63,907 nt of DNA from Methylobacterium ajmalii (GCF_016613415.1 NZ_JACWCT010000062.1:1-63907), one strand, 5' to 3'; shown: positions 49,904-59,158, counted from the stretch's first letter. The notes: generated by a model from the letters alone, not told the origin. Made by a program: numbers and translations.

Positions 49904-50305
49904 ATACTCTACGCCATCCTCTGCTACAAGGACGAGGACGTCGTCGCCGCCTGGAGCGCGGCGGACGACGCCGCCGTGATGGACCGGCTCGGGCACGTGC
50001 ACGCGCGGCTGGAGCGGGACGGCAAGCTCGGCCCGTCGCTGCGGCTCCTGCCGACGAGCACCGCCACCACCCTGCGCAAGGCGAGCGAGCCGCCACTGGT
50101 GATCGACGGCCCGTTCGCCGAGACCAAGGAGCAGCTGCTGGGCTTCTACGTCGTCGAGGTCGCCGACCTCGACGAGGCCCTGGAGATCGCCCGCGACCTC
50201 GCCGCGGCCAATCCGGGCGGCGCCTACGAGCTGCGGCCGGTCCTGCTCTACAATCCGGACCCGCGCCCGGCCCGGGACGGGCGCCCCGAGGGCGGGCCCC
50301 GGTGA
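49904..50305 (+). CDS. YCII/DGPF-domain protein with apparent ATA start
   Basis: The frame encodes a 133-residue YCII-related protein: the N-terminus LYAILCYKDEDVVAAWSAADDAAVMDRL, then PLVIDGPFAETKEQLLGFYVVEV with the DGPF motif and ALEIARDLAAANPGGAYELRPV. Family members begin MLYAILCY, and the codon in that place here is ATA, ten bases after GGAGAGGG. No in-frame ATG or GTG exists before residue 24, well inside the fold. Either ATA serves as a weak start, or a G-to-A change has silenced the gene. DGPF proteins are the usual partners of ECF42 sigma factors, and the next gene is one. Confidence 0.72.
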   Translation: MLYAILCYKDEDVVAAWSAADDAAVMDRLGHVHARLERDGKLGPSLRLLPTSTATTLRKASEPPLVIDGPFAETKEQLLGFYVVEVADLDEALEIARDLAAANPGGAYELRPVLLYNPDPRPARDGRPEGGPR

Positions 50306-51572
50306 GCGGGGACTCGCCCGATGCCGCCTGGCTCGCCGCCTCCCTGGCGGCGGCGAGGCCCCGGGTGGTCGCCGCGCTGTCGCGGGTGTTTCGCGACCTC
50401 GACACCGCCGAGGAGGCCTTCCAGGAGGCGAGCCTGCGGGCGCTGCGGACCTGGCCCCGCACCGGACCGCCGCGGGACGTGGCGGCCTGGCTGATCCTCT
50501 TCGGCCGCAACGCCGCCCTCGACGGCAGGCGCCACCTCGCCCGCCTCGCTCCCCTGCCGTCGGACGACGCGCTGTCCGATCTCGGCGACGCCGAGACGCC
50601 GCTCGCCGAGACGATCGACGCCGGGGCTATCGCGACGACATCCTGCGGCTCCTGTTCGTCTGCTGCCATCCGGACCTGCCGGCGACGCAGCAGATCGCGC
50701 TGGCGCTCCGCATCGTCTCGGGGCTCTCCGTGCCGCGCATCGCCCGCGCCTTCCTGGTCTCGGAGGCGGCGATGGAGCAGCGGATCACCCGCGCCAAGGC
50801 CCGCATCGCCAAGAGCCCGGTGCCCTACGGCGCGCCGGGCCCGGCCGAGCGGGCGGAGCGGCGCGCCGCCGTCTCGGCGATGCTCTACCTCGTCTTCAAC
50901 GCCGGCTACTCGGCCGCGACCGGCACGGAGCGGGCGGAGCTGTGCGACGAGGCGATCCGCCTCGGCCGCCTGCTGCTGCGGCTATTCGCGACCGACCCGG
51001 AGACGATGGGGCTCCTCGCCCTGATGCTGCTCCAGCACGCCCGCTCCCCGGCGCGCTTCGACGCCGACGGCGAGATCGTTTTGCTGGAGGACCAGGATCG
51101 CGGGCTCTGGCGCAAGGCCCCGATCGCCGAGGGGCTGGCCCTCGTCGACAAGGCGATGCGCCACCGCGCGCCCGGCCCCTACCAGCTCCAGGCGGCCATC
51201 GCCGGCCTGCACGCCCGGGCCGCGCGGCCGCGGGACACCGACTGGGCCGGCATCGACGCGCTCTACGCGACGCTCGAACGGATGCAGCCCTCGCCGGTGG
51301 TGACGCTCAACCGCGCCGTCGCGGCCGCCAAGGTCGCCGGCCCGGCGGCCGGGCTCGCCCTCGTCGAGCCCCTGGCCGGGCCGCTGCAGGGCTACTTCCA
51401 CTTCCATGGCCTGCGCAGCGCCCTGCTGCAGCAGCTCGGCCGCACCGCCGAGGCCCGGGAGGCGATGGGCCGGGCGATCGCGCTCGCCGGCACCCCGGCC
51501 GAGGCCGCGCATATCCGCCTCCAGCTCGACCGGCTGGCCGGGGACGGGTCGAAGGACCGCGAAAGAATCTGA
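50302..51572 (+). pseudogene. ECF42-type RNA polymerase sigma factor, frameshifted
   Basis: The GTG at 50302 overlaps the YCII stop. The first frame encodes sigma region 2 (SRVFRDLDTAEEAFQEASLRALRTWP; AWLILFGRNAALDGRRHLARL) to about residue 108. At the GGGG of 50623-50626 the frame is lost; the next frame continues YRDDILRLLFVCCHPDLPATQQIAL, region 4 (VPRIARAFLVSEAAMEQRITRAK) and the long C-terminal TPR-like extension typical of ECF42, to 51572. One missing base would account for this. As written, only a 240-residue nonsense-ended product can be made. A sequencing slip in the G run is the main alternative. Confidence 0.82.
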
Positions 51573-51654
51573 AGCGGGGCTGTCGGGGACGGCCCCCGCC
51601 GCCCGTCCTTGCAACGAGGCCGCACCGACGACCGGCCCGACCCCGGAGAGGACC

Positions 51655-52080
51655 ATGAGAGACGAAACGTCCGAAACCCCGTCCGACACGATCCCTCCGG
51701 TGAAGGGCGGCCTCGTCACCTACGTGACGGTGGACGGCGCCCTGAAGGCGGCGGAATTCTACGCCCGTGCCTTCGGGGCCGAGACCGTCGCCGCCCTGCC
51801 GGCGGACGAGCAGGGACGGACCTGCCACGTCCATCTCCACGTCAACGGCTCGTCGCTGATGCTGTGCGACGCCTATCCGGAGCACGGCCATCCGCTTCTG
51901 CCGCCCCAGAGCTTCGCCCTGACGCTGATGGTCGAGGACATCGACGCCCGCTATGCCCGCGCCGTCGAGGCCGGCGCCACCGCGATCATGCAGCCGGCCG
52001 AGATGTTCTGGGGCGACCGCTACGGCCAGTTGCGCGATCCCTTCGGAGTGGTCTGGGCGATGAACCAGCCGAAGCGCTGA
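51655..52080 (+). CDS. VOC-superfamily (glyoxalase/bleomycin-resistance-like) protein
   Basis: This 141-residue protein has the VOC pattern: LVTYVTVDGALKAAEFYARAFGAE, HVHLHVNGSSLMLCDAYPEHG, then VEDIDARYARAVEAGATAIMQP and FWGDRYGQLRDPFGVVWAMN, close to the PhnB/YdcH-like group. Such proteins frequently lie next to ECF42 and YCII genes as target genes of unknown chemistry. The fold's metal positions (His/Glu) are partly present. It is the first of three small genes after the sigma factor and likely belongs to the same regulon. Confidence 0.82.
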   Translation: MRDETSETPSDTIPPVKGGLVTYVTVDGALKAAEFYARAFGAETVAALPADEQGRTCHVHLHVNGSSLMLCDAYPEHGHPLLPPQSFALTLMVEDIDARYARAVEAGATAIMQPAEMFWGDRYGQLRDPFGVVWAMNQPKR

Positions 52081-52137
52081 AGCCGCCGCCGGAACCGGAC
52101 ACCGCCGATCTCCCACGCCCACCCGTCGAGCCCTCCG

Positions 52138-52602
52138 ATGACCGATCCGACCGGACGCGATCTCGTCCTCACCCGCCTGATCCCCGCCCCGGCCGCCGCG
52201 CTCTACCGCGCCTGGACCGAGCCGGAGCTGATCAAGCGGTGGTTCGCCCCGCATCCCTTCACGGTCGCGCAGGCCGAGACCGATCCCCGCCCCGGCGGCG
52301 CGACCCGCATCGTCATGCGGGGGCCGGACGGGAGCGAGTTTACCAGCCGCGGCGTCTATCTCGAGCTGGTCGAGAATGCCCGCATCGTCTTCACCGACGC
52401 CTATGGATGCGCCTGGGAGCCGGCGGAGAAGCCGTTCTTCACCGGCATCATCACCTTCACGCCCGAGGACGGCGGCACCCGCTACACCGCGCTCGCCCGG
52501 CACTGGACGGCGGAGGATCGCGCCGCCCACGAGGCGATGGGGTTCCACGACGGCTGGGGCCGCTGCGCCGATCAGCTCGCCGATCTCGCAGCCCGCCTCT
52601 GA
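52138..52602 (+). CDS. SRPBCC/AHSA1-domain protein
   Basis: This 154-residue protein has the START-like AHSA1 pattern: LVLTRLIPAPAAALYRAWTEPELIKRWFAPHPF, FTSRGVYLELVENARIVFTDA, FTPEDGGTRYTALARH and a final helix MGFHDGWGRCADQLADL. The family binds hydrophobic ligands or acts as a co-chaperone-like module. It repeatedly co-occurs with YCII, VOC and ECF genes, as here. No catalytic residue can be assigned. Confidence 0.82.
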   Translation: MTDPTGRDLVLTRLIPAPAAALYRAWTEPELIKRWFAPHPFTVAQAETDPRPGGATRIVMRGPDGSEFTSRGVYLELVENARIVFTDAYGCAWEPAEKPFFTGIITFTPEDGGTRYTALARHWTAEDRAAHEAMGFHDGWGRCADQLADLAARL

Positions 52603-52617
52603 CCGTCGAGGAGACGC

Positions 52618-53097
52618 ATGATGACTTCCGTCAGCACCTGCTTGTGGTTCGCGCGCGACGCCGAGGAGGCGGTGCGCACCTACGTCGCCCTCGTCCCGGA
52701 TTCGCAGCTCGGGCCGATCCTGCGTGCGCCGGGTCCCTGGCCCGGGGGCGAGCCCGGCGCCGCGATCCTGGTGAGCTTCACCCTCGGCGGGCAGAGCTTC
52801 CAGGCGCTCAACGGCGGCACGAGGGCCGACTACGGCACCGCCGCCTCGATCGCCGTCGCCTGCCCGAACCAGAGGGAGGTCGACCGCCTATGGGACGCGC
52901 TCCTCGCCGGGGGCGGCACCGAGATCCAGTGCGGCTGGCTGCGCGACCGCTGGGGCATGCCCTGGCAGATCTTCCCGGAAGTGCTGCCGCGCCTGCTCGC
53001 GCACCCGGACCCCGCCGTCGCCGCCCGGGTGTTTTCCGCGATGCAGGGCATGGTGCGGATCGACGGGGCGGCGCTGGAGCGGGCGGCCGCGGGCTGA
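52618..53097 (+). CDS. PhnB-like VOC protein (3-demethylubiquinone-9 methyltransferase-like domain)
   Basis: This 159-residue protein has STCLWFARDAEEAVRTYVALVPDS, FTLGGQSFQALNGGTRADYGTAASIAVAC and GTEIQCGWLRDRWGMPWQIFPEVLPRLL, the PhnB/DUF3298-like layout in which the second half carries a W-G-x-P-W-Q motif. The family is related to glyoxalases, and the old methyltransferase label is not functional evidence. It begins 15 bp after the AHSA1 gene and closes the ECF42-type module. Confidence 0.82.
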   Translation: MMTSVSTCLWFARDAEEAVRTYVALVPDSQLGPILRAPGPWPGGEPGAAILVSFTLGGQSFQALNGGTRADYGTAASIAVACPNQREVDRLWDALLAGGGTEIQCGWLRDRWGMPWQIFPEVLPRLLAHPDPAVAARVFSAMQGMVRIDGAALERAAAG

Positions 53098-53177
53098 ACC
53101 GCGGGCCGATGCCTGGACCGGTTGCCCGTCGGTGCCTCGCCCCGTAGCGTACCCGCAACGGCGCGGGAGGATCGACC

Positions 53178-54581
53178 ATGGCGGGAGTGACGCGCAGGCG
53201 CGTGCTGGGCAGCGCGGCCGCCGGGGCGGCGGCGCTCGCCGGGCCACGGGCGGCACGGGCGGCGCACGCCCCGAACATCGTGTTCATCATGGCCGACGAC
53301 CTCGGCTACGCCGACGTCGCCTGTTACGGCCGGCCCGACCTCGCCACCCCGCACATCGACCGGATCGCCACCCGCGGCATGCGGTTCACGCAGGCCTACG
53401 CCAACTCGGCGGTGTGCTCGGCCACCCGCACGGCCTTGATCACCGGACGCTACCAGTACCGCCTGGCCGTCGGGCTCGAGGAGCCGGTGACGACCCGGTT
53501 CGCGGGCGGCATCCCGGCGGGGCATCCGACCCTGCCCGGCCTGCTGCGGCAGGCCGGGTATCGCACCGCGCTCATCGGCAAGTGGCATCTCGGCAGCGTG
53601 CAGGAATACGGGCCGCTGCAGCGCGGCTACGACGCGTTCTGGGGCTTTCGCGGCGGCACGATCGATTACTTCAGCCACCGCGGCACCGACGACAAGCCGG
53701 ACCTGTGGGACGGCGACGTACGGATCGAGGAGGCCGGCTACGCCACCCACCTCCTGGGCCAGCGCGCCGTCGAGACGATCGCGGCCTCGGCGAAGGCCGG
53801 ACGGCCGTTCTTCCTCAGCCTGCACTTCAACGCGCCGCACTGGCCGTGGGAGACGCCCGACGACGAGGCCGAATCGCGCCGGATCGCCGGCAGCAACCTG
53901 CGCCACTTCGACGGCGGCACCCAAGCCACCTACCGCCGGATCGTCGGCGAGATGGACGCCCAGATCGGCCGCGTCCTCGACGCCCTCGAGGCCAACGGCA
54001 TCGCCGAGGACACGATCGTGGTGTTCACGAGCGACAACGGGGGCGAGCGCTTCTCAGACACCTGGCCGTTCACCGGCCGCAAGACCGAGCTGCTGGAGGG
54101 CGGCCTGCGCATCCCGGCGATCGTGTCGTGGCCGCGGCGGCTGAAGGCGGGCGCGGTCTCAACCCAGCCGATGATCACCATGGACTGGCTGCCGACGCTG
54201 CTCGCCGCCGCCGGCTCCGCTCCCGATCCGGCCTATCCGTCCGACGGCATCGACCTCCTGCCGATCCTGACCGGCCAGGCCTCGGAGCGGCCCCGCACGT
54301 TCTTCTGGCGCTACCGCGCCAACGCCCAGGCGGCGATGCGCGACGGCGACCTCAAGTACCTCAAGATCCGGGACAACACGTTCCTGTTCGACGTGGTCGC
54401 CGATCCGCTGGAACGGGCGAACCTGAAGAACCGCCGTCCGGAGGACTTTTCGCGACTTCAGACGGCCTGGACCGCCTGGAGCGCCGGCATGTTGCCGGAG
54501 CGGTCGGACAGCTTCACCGAGAGCTACACGGGCGCGCAGCTCGCCGACCATTTCGGGGTCGGGGCGCCGGCGGGGAAATGA
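53178..54581 (+). CDS. Tat-exported sulfatase
   Basis: This 467-residue sulfatase has a twin-arginine-type signal (VTRRRVLGSAAAGAAALAG, residues 4-22), metal ligands in FIMADDLGYADV (Asp40, Asp41), and the formylglycine site C80-S-A-T-R84 within NSAVCSATRTALITGRY; CxAxR instead of CxPxR is tolerated by the maturation enzyme. HLGS near residue 143 and SDNGGE near 290 are further active-site blocks. It probably hydrolyses sulfate esters in the periplasm. A formylglycine-generating enzyme is not in the window. Confidence 0.88.
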   Translation: MAGVTRRRVLGSAAAGAAALAGPRAARAAHAPNIVFIMADDLGYADVACYGRPDLATPHIDRIATRGMRFTQAYANSAVCSATRTALITGRYQYRLAVGLEEPVTTRFAGGIPAGHPTLPGLLRQAGYRTALIGKWHLGSVQEYGPLQRGYDAFWGFRGGTIDYFSHRGTDDKPDLWDGDVRIEEAGYATHLLGQRAVETIAASAKAGRPFFLSLHFNAPHWPWETPDDEAESRRIAGSNLRHFDGGTQATYRRIVGEMDAQIGRVLDALEANGIAEDTIVVFTSDNGGERFSDTWPFTGRKTELLEGGLRIPAIVSWPRRLKAGAVSTQPMITMDWLPTLLAAAGSAPDPAYPSDGIDLLPILTGQASERPRTFFWRYRANAQAAMRDGDLKYLKIRDNTFLFDVVADPLERANLKNRRPEDFSRLQTAWTAWSAGMLPERSDSFTESYTGAQLADHFGVGAPAGK

Positions 54582-54676
54582 CGTCCGGGCGTGCGAGCGC
54601 ACCCGCTCCCCGGCATTGCGGGGCCGCCGCGCGGCCCCCGGGATGAACGACGCCGATCGTCGGGACACGCGGCGGG

Positions 54677-55447
54677 TCAGTGCAACCGCTCGCACCAGTA
54701 CGCGTGCGTCCGGTACGGGAAGGTCACCTCCGGCCGCCCCGCGAGCTCCGGCGTGCGATCGATCAGCGCCCGCACGCTCGCCGCCACCCTCGCCCGCTCC
54801 GCCTCCGGCAAGGCCGCGATGAAGCTCACCGACAGGGCACGGTCGAGGATCACCTGCTCGGGAGCGCCGGCATGGCCGTGAGGAAAAACCTCCTCGTGCA
54901 GGGGCCCGAATCCCTCGGCCGGAAACGGCGCCCGCCACGCGCCGGTGTGGTAGCGCGGCGCGTCGCCCTCGTGGGCGTTCATGATCGCGGTCAGATCCGC
55001 CACCCAGGGCGTGCCCTCGTCGCGGACGTTCCAGACGAGGCCGAGGCGGCCGCCGACCTTGAGCACCCGGCGGATCTCGGCGAGCGCCGCCTTCGTCGAG
55101 AACCAGTGGAAGGCCTGGGCGCAGACGAGCGCGTCGAGGCTGGCATCGGCGAGCGGCATCGCCTCGGCGGAGCCGGCGAGCGCGGTCACGCCCGGCAGGG
55201 AGCCGGCGAGCGCGTCCCGCATGGCTGCGACGGGCTCCACCGCCGTCACGTCGGCGCCGGTCGCGGCGATGAGGCGGGTGAACTTACCGGTCCCGGCGCC
55301 GAGATCGGCGGCCCTGCGGCCGGGACCGAGACGCAGGGCGTCGCGCAGCCAGGCGCCGAGCGCCGCCGGATAGTCGGGCCGGCCCCGCGCGTAGGTCTCG
55401 GCGCCGGAGGCGAAACCGGTCGCGGCGGCGGGATGCAGGTCGGTCAT
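54677..55447 (-). CDS. Class-I SAM-dependent methyltransferase
   Basis: This 256-residue protein shows the type-11 methyltransferase pattern: ADLGAGTGKFTRLIAATGADVTAVEPV (motif I and the acidic ribose contact), MPLADASLDALVCAQAFHWF and LKVGGRLGLVWNVRDEG. Relatives act on small molecules such as trans-aconitate or sugars, and the substrate is unknown. The start ATG at 55447 gives MTDLHPAAATGFASGAETYARGRPDYP, a common opening of this family; the long in-frame extension upstream is GC-rich shadow. Confidence 0.82.
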   Translation of the reverse strand: MTDLHPAAATGFASGAETYARGRPDYPAALGAWLRDALRLGPGRRAADLGAGTGKFTRLIAATGADVTAVEPVAAMRDALAGSLPGVTALAGSAEAMPLADASLDALVCAQAFHWFSTKAALAEIRRVLKVGGRLGLVWNVRDEGTPWVADLTAIMNAHEGDAPRYHTGAWRAPFPAEGFGPLHEEVFPHGHAGAPEQVILDRALSVSFIAALPEAERARVAASVRALIDRTPELAGRPEVTFPYRTHAYWCERLH

Positions 55448-55566
55448 CGGTGTCCTCCCCTGGCGGAACAGGCCGGCCGGGTTCGGCGTCGCACGCCCGG
55501 CACGCCCGGCACGCCCGGTATCCGGGTGGAGAGGGGCCGGGGCAAGCCCGGTCGGCGACGCCGCGA

Positions 55567-56043
55567 TCAGAGATGGTCGAGGGGTAGCGGGCCCTCGGCC
55601 TTGACCGTCTGGATCGCGAAGTTGCTGCGGATGTCGCTGACCCCTGGCAGGCGCATCAGCGTGTCGAGGAGCAGGCGCTCGTAGGCGGCGAGGTCCGGCA
55701 CGACGACCTGGAGCAGGAAATCGGATTCGCCGGAAACGAGGTGGCAGGCCACCACGCTCGGGAGGAGGCGCACCGCGCCCCGGAACGCCGCCGCCCCGCT
55801 CTCGTCGTGGCGGACGACCTTGACTCCGACGAAGACGGTGAGGCCGAGGCCGAGCTCGGCCCGGTCGAGCGTCGCCCGGTAGCCGCCGATGACCCCGGCC
55901 TCCTCCAGCAGGCGGACGCGGCGCAGGCAGGGCGAGGGCGACAGGCCGACCTCCTCGGCGAGCTGCACGTTGGTCAGCCGCCCGTCCCGCTGCAGCGCCG
56001 CCAGGATGCGCCGATCGATGGCGTCGAGAACCATTTTTGGCAT
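55567..56043 (-). CDS. Lrp/AsnC-family transcriptional regulator
   Basis: This 158-residue regulator has an N-terminal helix-turn-helix (DAIDRRILAALQRDGRLTNVQLAEEVGLSPSPCLRRVRLLEEAGVI) and a C-terminal RAM ligand-binding domain (VVACHLVSGESDFLLQVVVPDL, LPGVSDIRSNFAIQTVK). It is divergent from a LysE-type exporter, the classic arrangement in which an Lrp/LysG-like protein senses an amino acid and induces the exporter. MVLDAID at 56034 is an alternative start. Confidence 0.88.
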   Translation of the reverse strand: MPKMVLDAIDRRILAALQRDGRLTNVQLAEEVGLSPSPCLRRVRLLEEAGVIGGYRATLDRAELGLGLTVFVGVKVVRHDESGAAAFRGAVRLLPSVVACHLVSGESDFLLQVVVPDLAAYERLLLDTLMRLPGVSDIRSNFAIQTVKAEGPLPLDHL

Positions 56044-56068
56044 CTGTGCGGCTTCCGAAACGGATTTC

Positions 56069-56085
56069 TTGGCACGGTATGCCAA
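56069..56085. promoter_or_regulatory. Perfect palindrome in the Lrp/LysE intergenic region
   Basis: TTGGCACGGTATGCCAA has perfect 6-bp arms (TTGGCA/TGCCAA). A second half-site TTTGGCAT lies at about 56036-56043, at the regulator's own start. Such spacing suits Lrp-type cooperative binding. Confidence 0.6.
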
Positions 56086-56168
56086 AGATCGCCGCGCGCG
56101 AAGCCGCATTCGGCCGGATCGGCCAGTCCGGGAGCGCTAGGGTCCGGCCGTTCGCCCAAGGGCCCGCC

Positions 56169-56795
56169 ATGACCGATCCCACCATGACCGATCTCGTCGT
56201 CTTCCTCGCCTTCCTGGCCGTCGCCTTCCTGGTGCCCGGCCCCGACATGGTGCTGATCCTGCGCACCGGCGCGGCCCAGGGGCGGGGGGCGGCCCGGGCG
56301 GTGGCCCTCGGCCTCGCCGTGGCCCGCACGGTCCATGTCAGCCTGTCGGCCGTCGGGCTCGCCGCTCTCCTGGTGGCGTCGCCCGTCGTCTTCGGGTGGC
56401 TGCGCCTCGCCGGGGCCGCCTATCTCGTCTGGCTCGGATGGCGGGTGTGGCGCGCCGAGGTCGCGCTGCCCGAGCTGGGGGGCGCTCCCGTCCTCTCGCC
56501 GGCGGCGGCCTTCCTGCGCGGCCTCGTGACCAACATCCTCAACCCGAAGGCGCTGCTGTTCTGCTCCGTGTTGCTGCCGCAATTCGTGCGCTCGGACCAG
56601 GCGAACGCGTCCGCCCGCTTCGTCGTGCTCGGCGCCGTCCTCGTCGCGGCCGGGCTCGCCTTCGACCTCGTCTACGCCGAGGCGGGAACGAAGCTCGGCC
56701 GCTGGCTCGACCGGCGCCCCGCGGCCCAGCGGGCGCAACGCTGGATCTTCTCCGGCCTGCTGGTCAGCTTCGGCGTCGGCCTGATGGCCGGTTGA
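56169..56795 (+). CDS. LysE/RhtB-family amino-acid exporter
   Basis: This 208-residue membrane protein has six predicted helices and the LysE/RhtB pattern: FLVPGPDMVLILRTGAAQGRGAARAVALG, LLRLAGAAYLVWLGWR-like segment (WLRLAGAAYLVWLGWRVW) and FLRGLVTNILNPKALLFCSVLLPQF. It probably exports an amino acid such as a homoserine/threonine- or lysine-type substrate and is paired with the divergent Lrp regulator. An in-frame upstream start would add 44 unconserved residues. Confidence 0.88.
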   Translation: MTDPTMTDLVVFLAFLAVAFLVPGPDMVLILRTGAAQGRGAARAVALGLAVARTVHVSLSAVGLAALLVASPVVFGWLRLAGAAYLVWLGWRVWRAEVALPELGGAPVLSPAAAFLRGLVTNILNPKALLFCSVLLPQFVRSDQANASARFVVLGAVLVAAGLAFDLVYAEAGTKLGRWLDRRPAAQRAQRWIFSGLLVSFGVGLMAG

Positions 56796-56825
56796 GCACC
56801 GGCCCCGGGGCCTGCCGCGGGCGCG

Positions 56826-57992
56826 TCAGGCCAGCCAGCCCTTCAGCCGCCGCACCGCCTCGTGCGCCTCGGCCTCGCCGCCGGCGAACGAGAGGCGCAG
56901 GTGGTGGGCCCCGGCCTCCGGGTCGAAGTCGAGGCCGGGCGTCGCCGCCACCCCGGCCTCGTCGAGCATACGGCGGCAGAAGCCGATCGAGTCGTTGGTG
57001 AGCCGCGCGACGTCGGCGTAGAGGTAGAAGGCGCCGTCGGCCGGGTGCACGTCGCCGAGGCCGATCGACGGCAATTCGTTCAGCAGCAGCGCGCGGGCGC
57101 GGGCATAGTCGGCCTTCACCCCTTCCAGCTCCTCGGTCGCCTCGAAGGCGGCGAGCGCGGCCACCTGCGACAGGTAGGGCGCCGAGATGTAGAGGTTCTG
57201 CGCCAGCCGCTCGATCGGCCGCACCAGGGATTCCGGCACCACCATCCAGCCGATGCGCCACCCGGTCATGCAATAGTACTTCGAGAACGAGTTGATCACG
57301 ACCGCGTCGGGATCGACCGCGAGCGCGGTGGCGGCGGGCCGGCCGTAGGTCAGGCCGTGATAGATCTCGTCGGAGATGAACCGCAGCCCCAGGTCGCGGC
57401 AGGTCCCGGCGAGGGCGGCGAGGCCCGCCTCGTCGATCATCGTGCCGGACGGGTTGGCCGGGCTCATCACCAGGAGGCCCGCGAGCGGGCTCGCGGCATG
57501 GGCGGCCCGTACTCCCGCGGCGGTCGGCACGAAGCCGTCCTCGGCCCGCAGCGGCAGGCCGACCGGCTCGAGATCGACCGCCTGGAGGACCGAGCGGTAG
57601 GCCGGATAGCCGGGCGCCGAGATCGCGACGCGCCCGCCGGCATCGAACAGGCTGAGGAAGGCCAGCACGAAGCCGGCCGAGGAGCCGGTGGTGACGACGA
57701 CCCGCTCGGGCGCGACGGCAACGCCGTAGGCCTCGGCGTAGTGGCGGGCGATCCGCTCGCGCAACGGCGCGAGGCCGAGCGCCTCGGTATAGGGGATGCG
57801 GCCCGAGGCCAGCGCCGCCTGCGCCGCCGCGATGGCGGGTTTCGGCGCGGGTGCGGAGGGCTGGCCGACCTCCATGTGCACCACGCTGTCGCCGGCCCGC
57901 TCGCGCCGCGCCGCGGCGGCGAGCACGTCCATCGCCAGGAAGGGCGCGACGCGGGCGGCGCGGCGGGAGACGAGAGAGGCGGGTTCGGACAT
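56826..57992 (-). CDS. Class I/II pyridoxal-phosphate aminotransferase
   Basis: This 388-residue fold-type-I aminotransferase has VVHMEVGQPSAPAPKPA, YTEALGLAPLRERIA, PGYPAYRSV, MSPANPSGTMI (substrate/PLP Asn), FISDEIYHGLTYG (PLP Asp-x-x-Tyr) and SFSKYYCMTGWRIGW with the Schiff-base Lys. It resembles aspartate/aromatic aminotransferases annotated as AspC-like. The donor-acceptor pair cannot be fixed. It converges with the exporter gene. Confidence 0.88.
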   Translation of the reverse strand: MSEPASLVSRRAARVAPFLAMDVLAAAARRERAGDSVVHMEVGQPSAPAPKPAIAAAQAALASGRIPYTEALGLAPLRERIARHYAEAYGVAVAPERVVVTTGSSAGFVLAFLSLFDAGGRVAISAPGYPAYRSVLQAVDLEPVGLPLRAEDGFVPTAAGVRAAHAASPLAGLLVMSPANPSGTMIDEAGLAALAGTCRDLGLRFISDEIYHGLTYGRPAATALAVDPDAVVINSFSKYYCMTGWRIGWMVVPESLVRPIERLAQNLYISAPYLSQVAALAAFEATEELEGVKADYARARALLLNELPSIGLGDVHPADGAFYLYADVARLTNDSIGFCRRMLDEAGVAATPGLDFDPEAGAHHLRLSFAGGEAEAHEAVRRLKGWLA

Positions 57993-58179
57993 GACGGGCC
58001 TTGATGGGAGGGCGCGGGTGCGTCCCCGCACATAGCGGGATTTGCCGGCGATTGCGCCCCGCGGCCGGCGCCGAGCCCGATGTGACCAGGCGTAATTTGA
58101 CAAGGCCGCCGCGAAACCGCCTAACCGGGGGGTCAAGGAGCGCGCCACGATTGTGCGCCACCGACGGTGGACGACCCCG
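57993..58179. other. Divergent promoter region of aminotransferase and DsbA-like genes
   Basis: A 187-bp gene-free stretch. No distinct operator was seen. Confidence 0.35.
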
Positions 58180-59010
58180 ATGAGGACGACGATGCTGCCC
58201 CTGCCCCGCCTTCTGCCCGCCCTCGCCCTCGCGGGCCTCGTCGCCGCGGTTGCCCCGACGCAGGCCCAGTCGCCGACGACCACGCCGGCGGCGCCCGCCA
58301 CCCAAGCTCCCGCCCCGGCCGCGATGCCGGACGCCCAGCGCCAGGCGATCGAGAGCGTGGTGCGCGACTACCTGCTGAAGAACCCCGAGGTGCTGCAGGA
58401 GGCGATGGCCGAGCTGGAGAAGCGCCAGCAGGACGCCCAGAAGGTCGCCCAGGCCAGCGCCCTGAAGGAGACCCGCGACACCCTGCACAACTCGCCGCAC
58501 GGCTTCGTCGCCGGCAACCCGAACGGCGACGTCACCCTGGTCGAGTTCTTCGATTACAATTGCGGCTACTGCAAGCGGGCGCTCACCGACCTGCAGACCC
58601 TGATCAAGGGCGACCCGAAGCTGAAGGTGGTCCTGCGCGACTTCCCCGTGCTCGGACCCGATTCGCTCGAGGCCAGCAAGGTGGCGCTCGCCGCCAAGCA
58701 GCAGATCAAGGGCGACAAGCTGTTCGACTACCACATCCGCCTGCTCGAGAGCCGCGGCCGGGTGAACGGCGAGCGGGCGATCGCGGTCGCCAAGGAGATG
58801 GGCCTCGACATCGCCAAGCTGCAGAAGGACATGCAGGCCCCCGACATCCAGGCGGCGCTGCAGGAGAACGTGGGCCTGGGCGACAAGCTCGGCCTGTCGG
58901 GCACCCCGGCCTTCATCATCGGCGACGAGATCATCCCGGGCGCCGTCGGCGTCGAGCCGATCCGCAAGACGGTGGCGGGCGTGCGCCAGTGCGGCCACGC
59001 CACCTGCTGA
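58180..59010 (+). CDS. DsbA-family periplasmic thiol-disulfide oxidoreductase
   Basis: This 276-residue protein has a signal peptide, an Ala/Pro/Thr linker, a helical oligomerisation region ([29 protein letters not shown]) and a thioredoxin fold with the CGYC active site ([17 protein letters not shown]) and cis-Pro loop [10 protein letters not shown]. This layout is that of the Com1/BdbD-like DsbA proteins, which introduce or isomerise disulfides in the periplasm. A second cysteine pair (CGHATC) ends the protein. The ATG at 58180 (MRTTMLPLP) is chosen over one 27 bp upstream. Confidence 0.88.
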   Translation: MRTTMLPLPRLLPALALAGLVAAVAPTQAQSPTTTPAAPATQAPAPAAMPDAQRQAIESVVRDYLLKNPEVLQEAMAELEKRQQDAQKVAQASALKETRDTLHNSPHGFVAGNPNGDVTLVEFFDYNCGYCKRALTDLQTLIKGDPKLKVVLRDFPVLGPDSLEASKVALAAKQQIKGDKLFDYHIRLLESRGRVNGERAIAVAKEMGLDIAKLQKDMQAPDIQAALQENVGLGDKLGLSGTPAFIIGDEIIPGAVGVEPIRKTVAGVRQCGHATC

Positions 59011-59158
59011 GGTTCCCGCTTGCCCGTCGCGCCGGCGCCACTATCGCGCGCCGGTCGCATGGTCTATGAGGCCCGCCGATCGCCCGACGGACGCCCGACG
59101 CCCCCCGCGTCGTCCGACACCGGGTCCCGGCGGGCCAACCCCCGCCCCTCCTTCACGA
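59011..59158. promoter_or_regulatory. Promoter region of the acc operon
   Basis: 148 bp before accB. No motif recognised beyond the likely promoter role. Confidence 0.35.
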
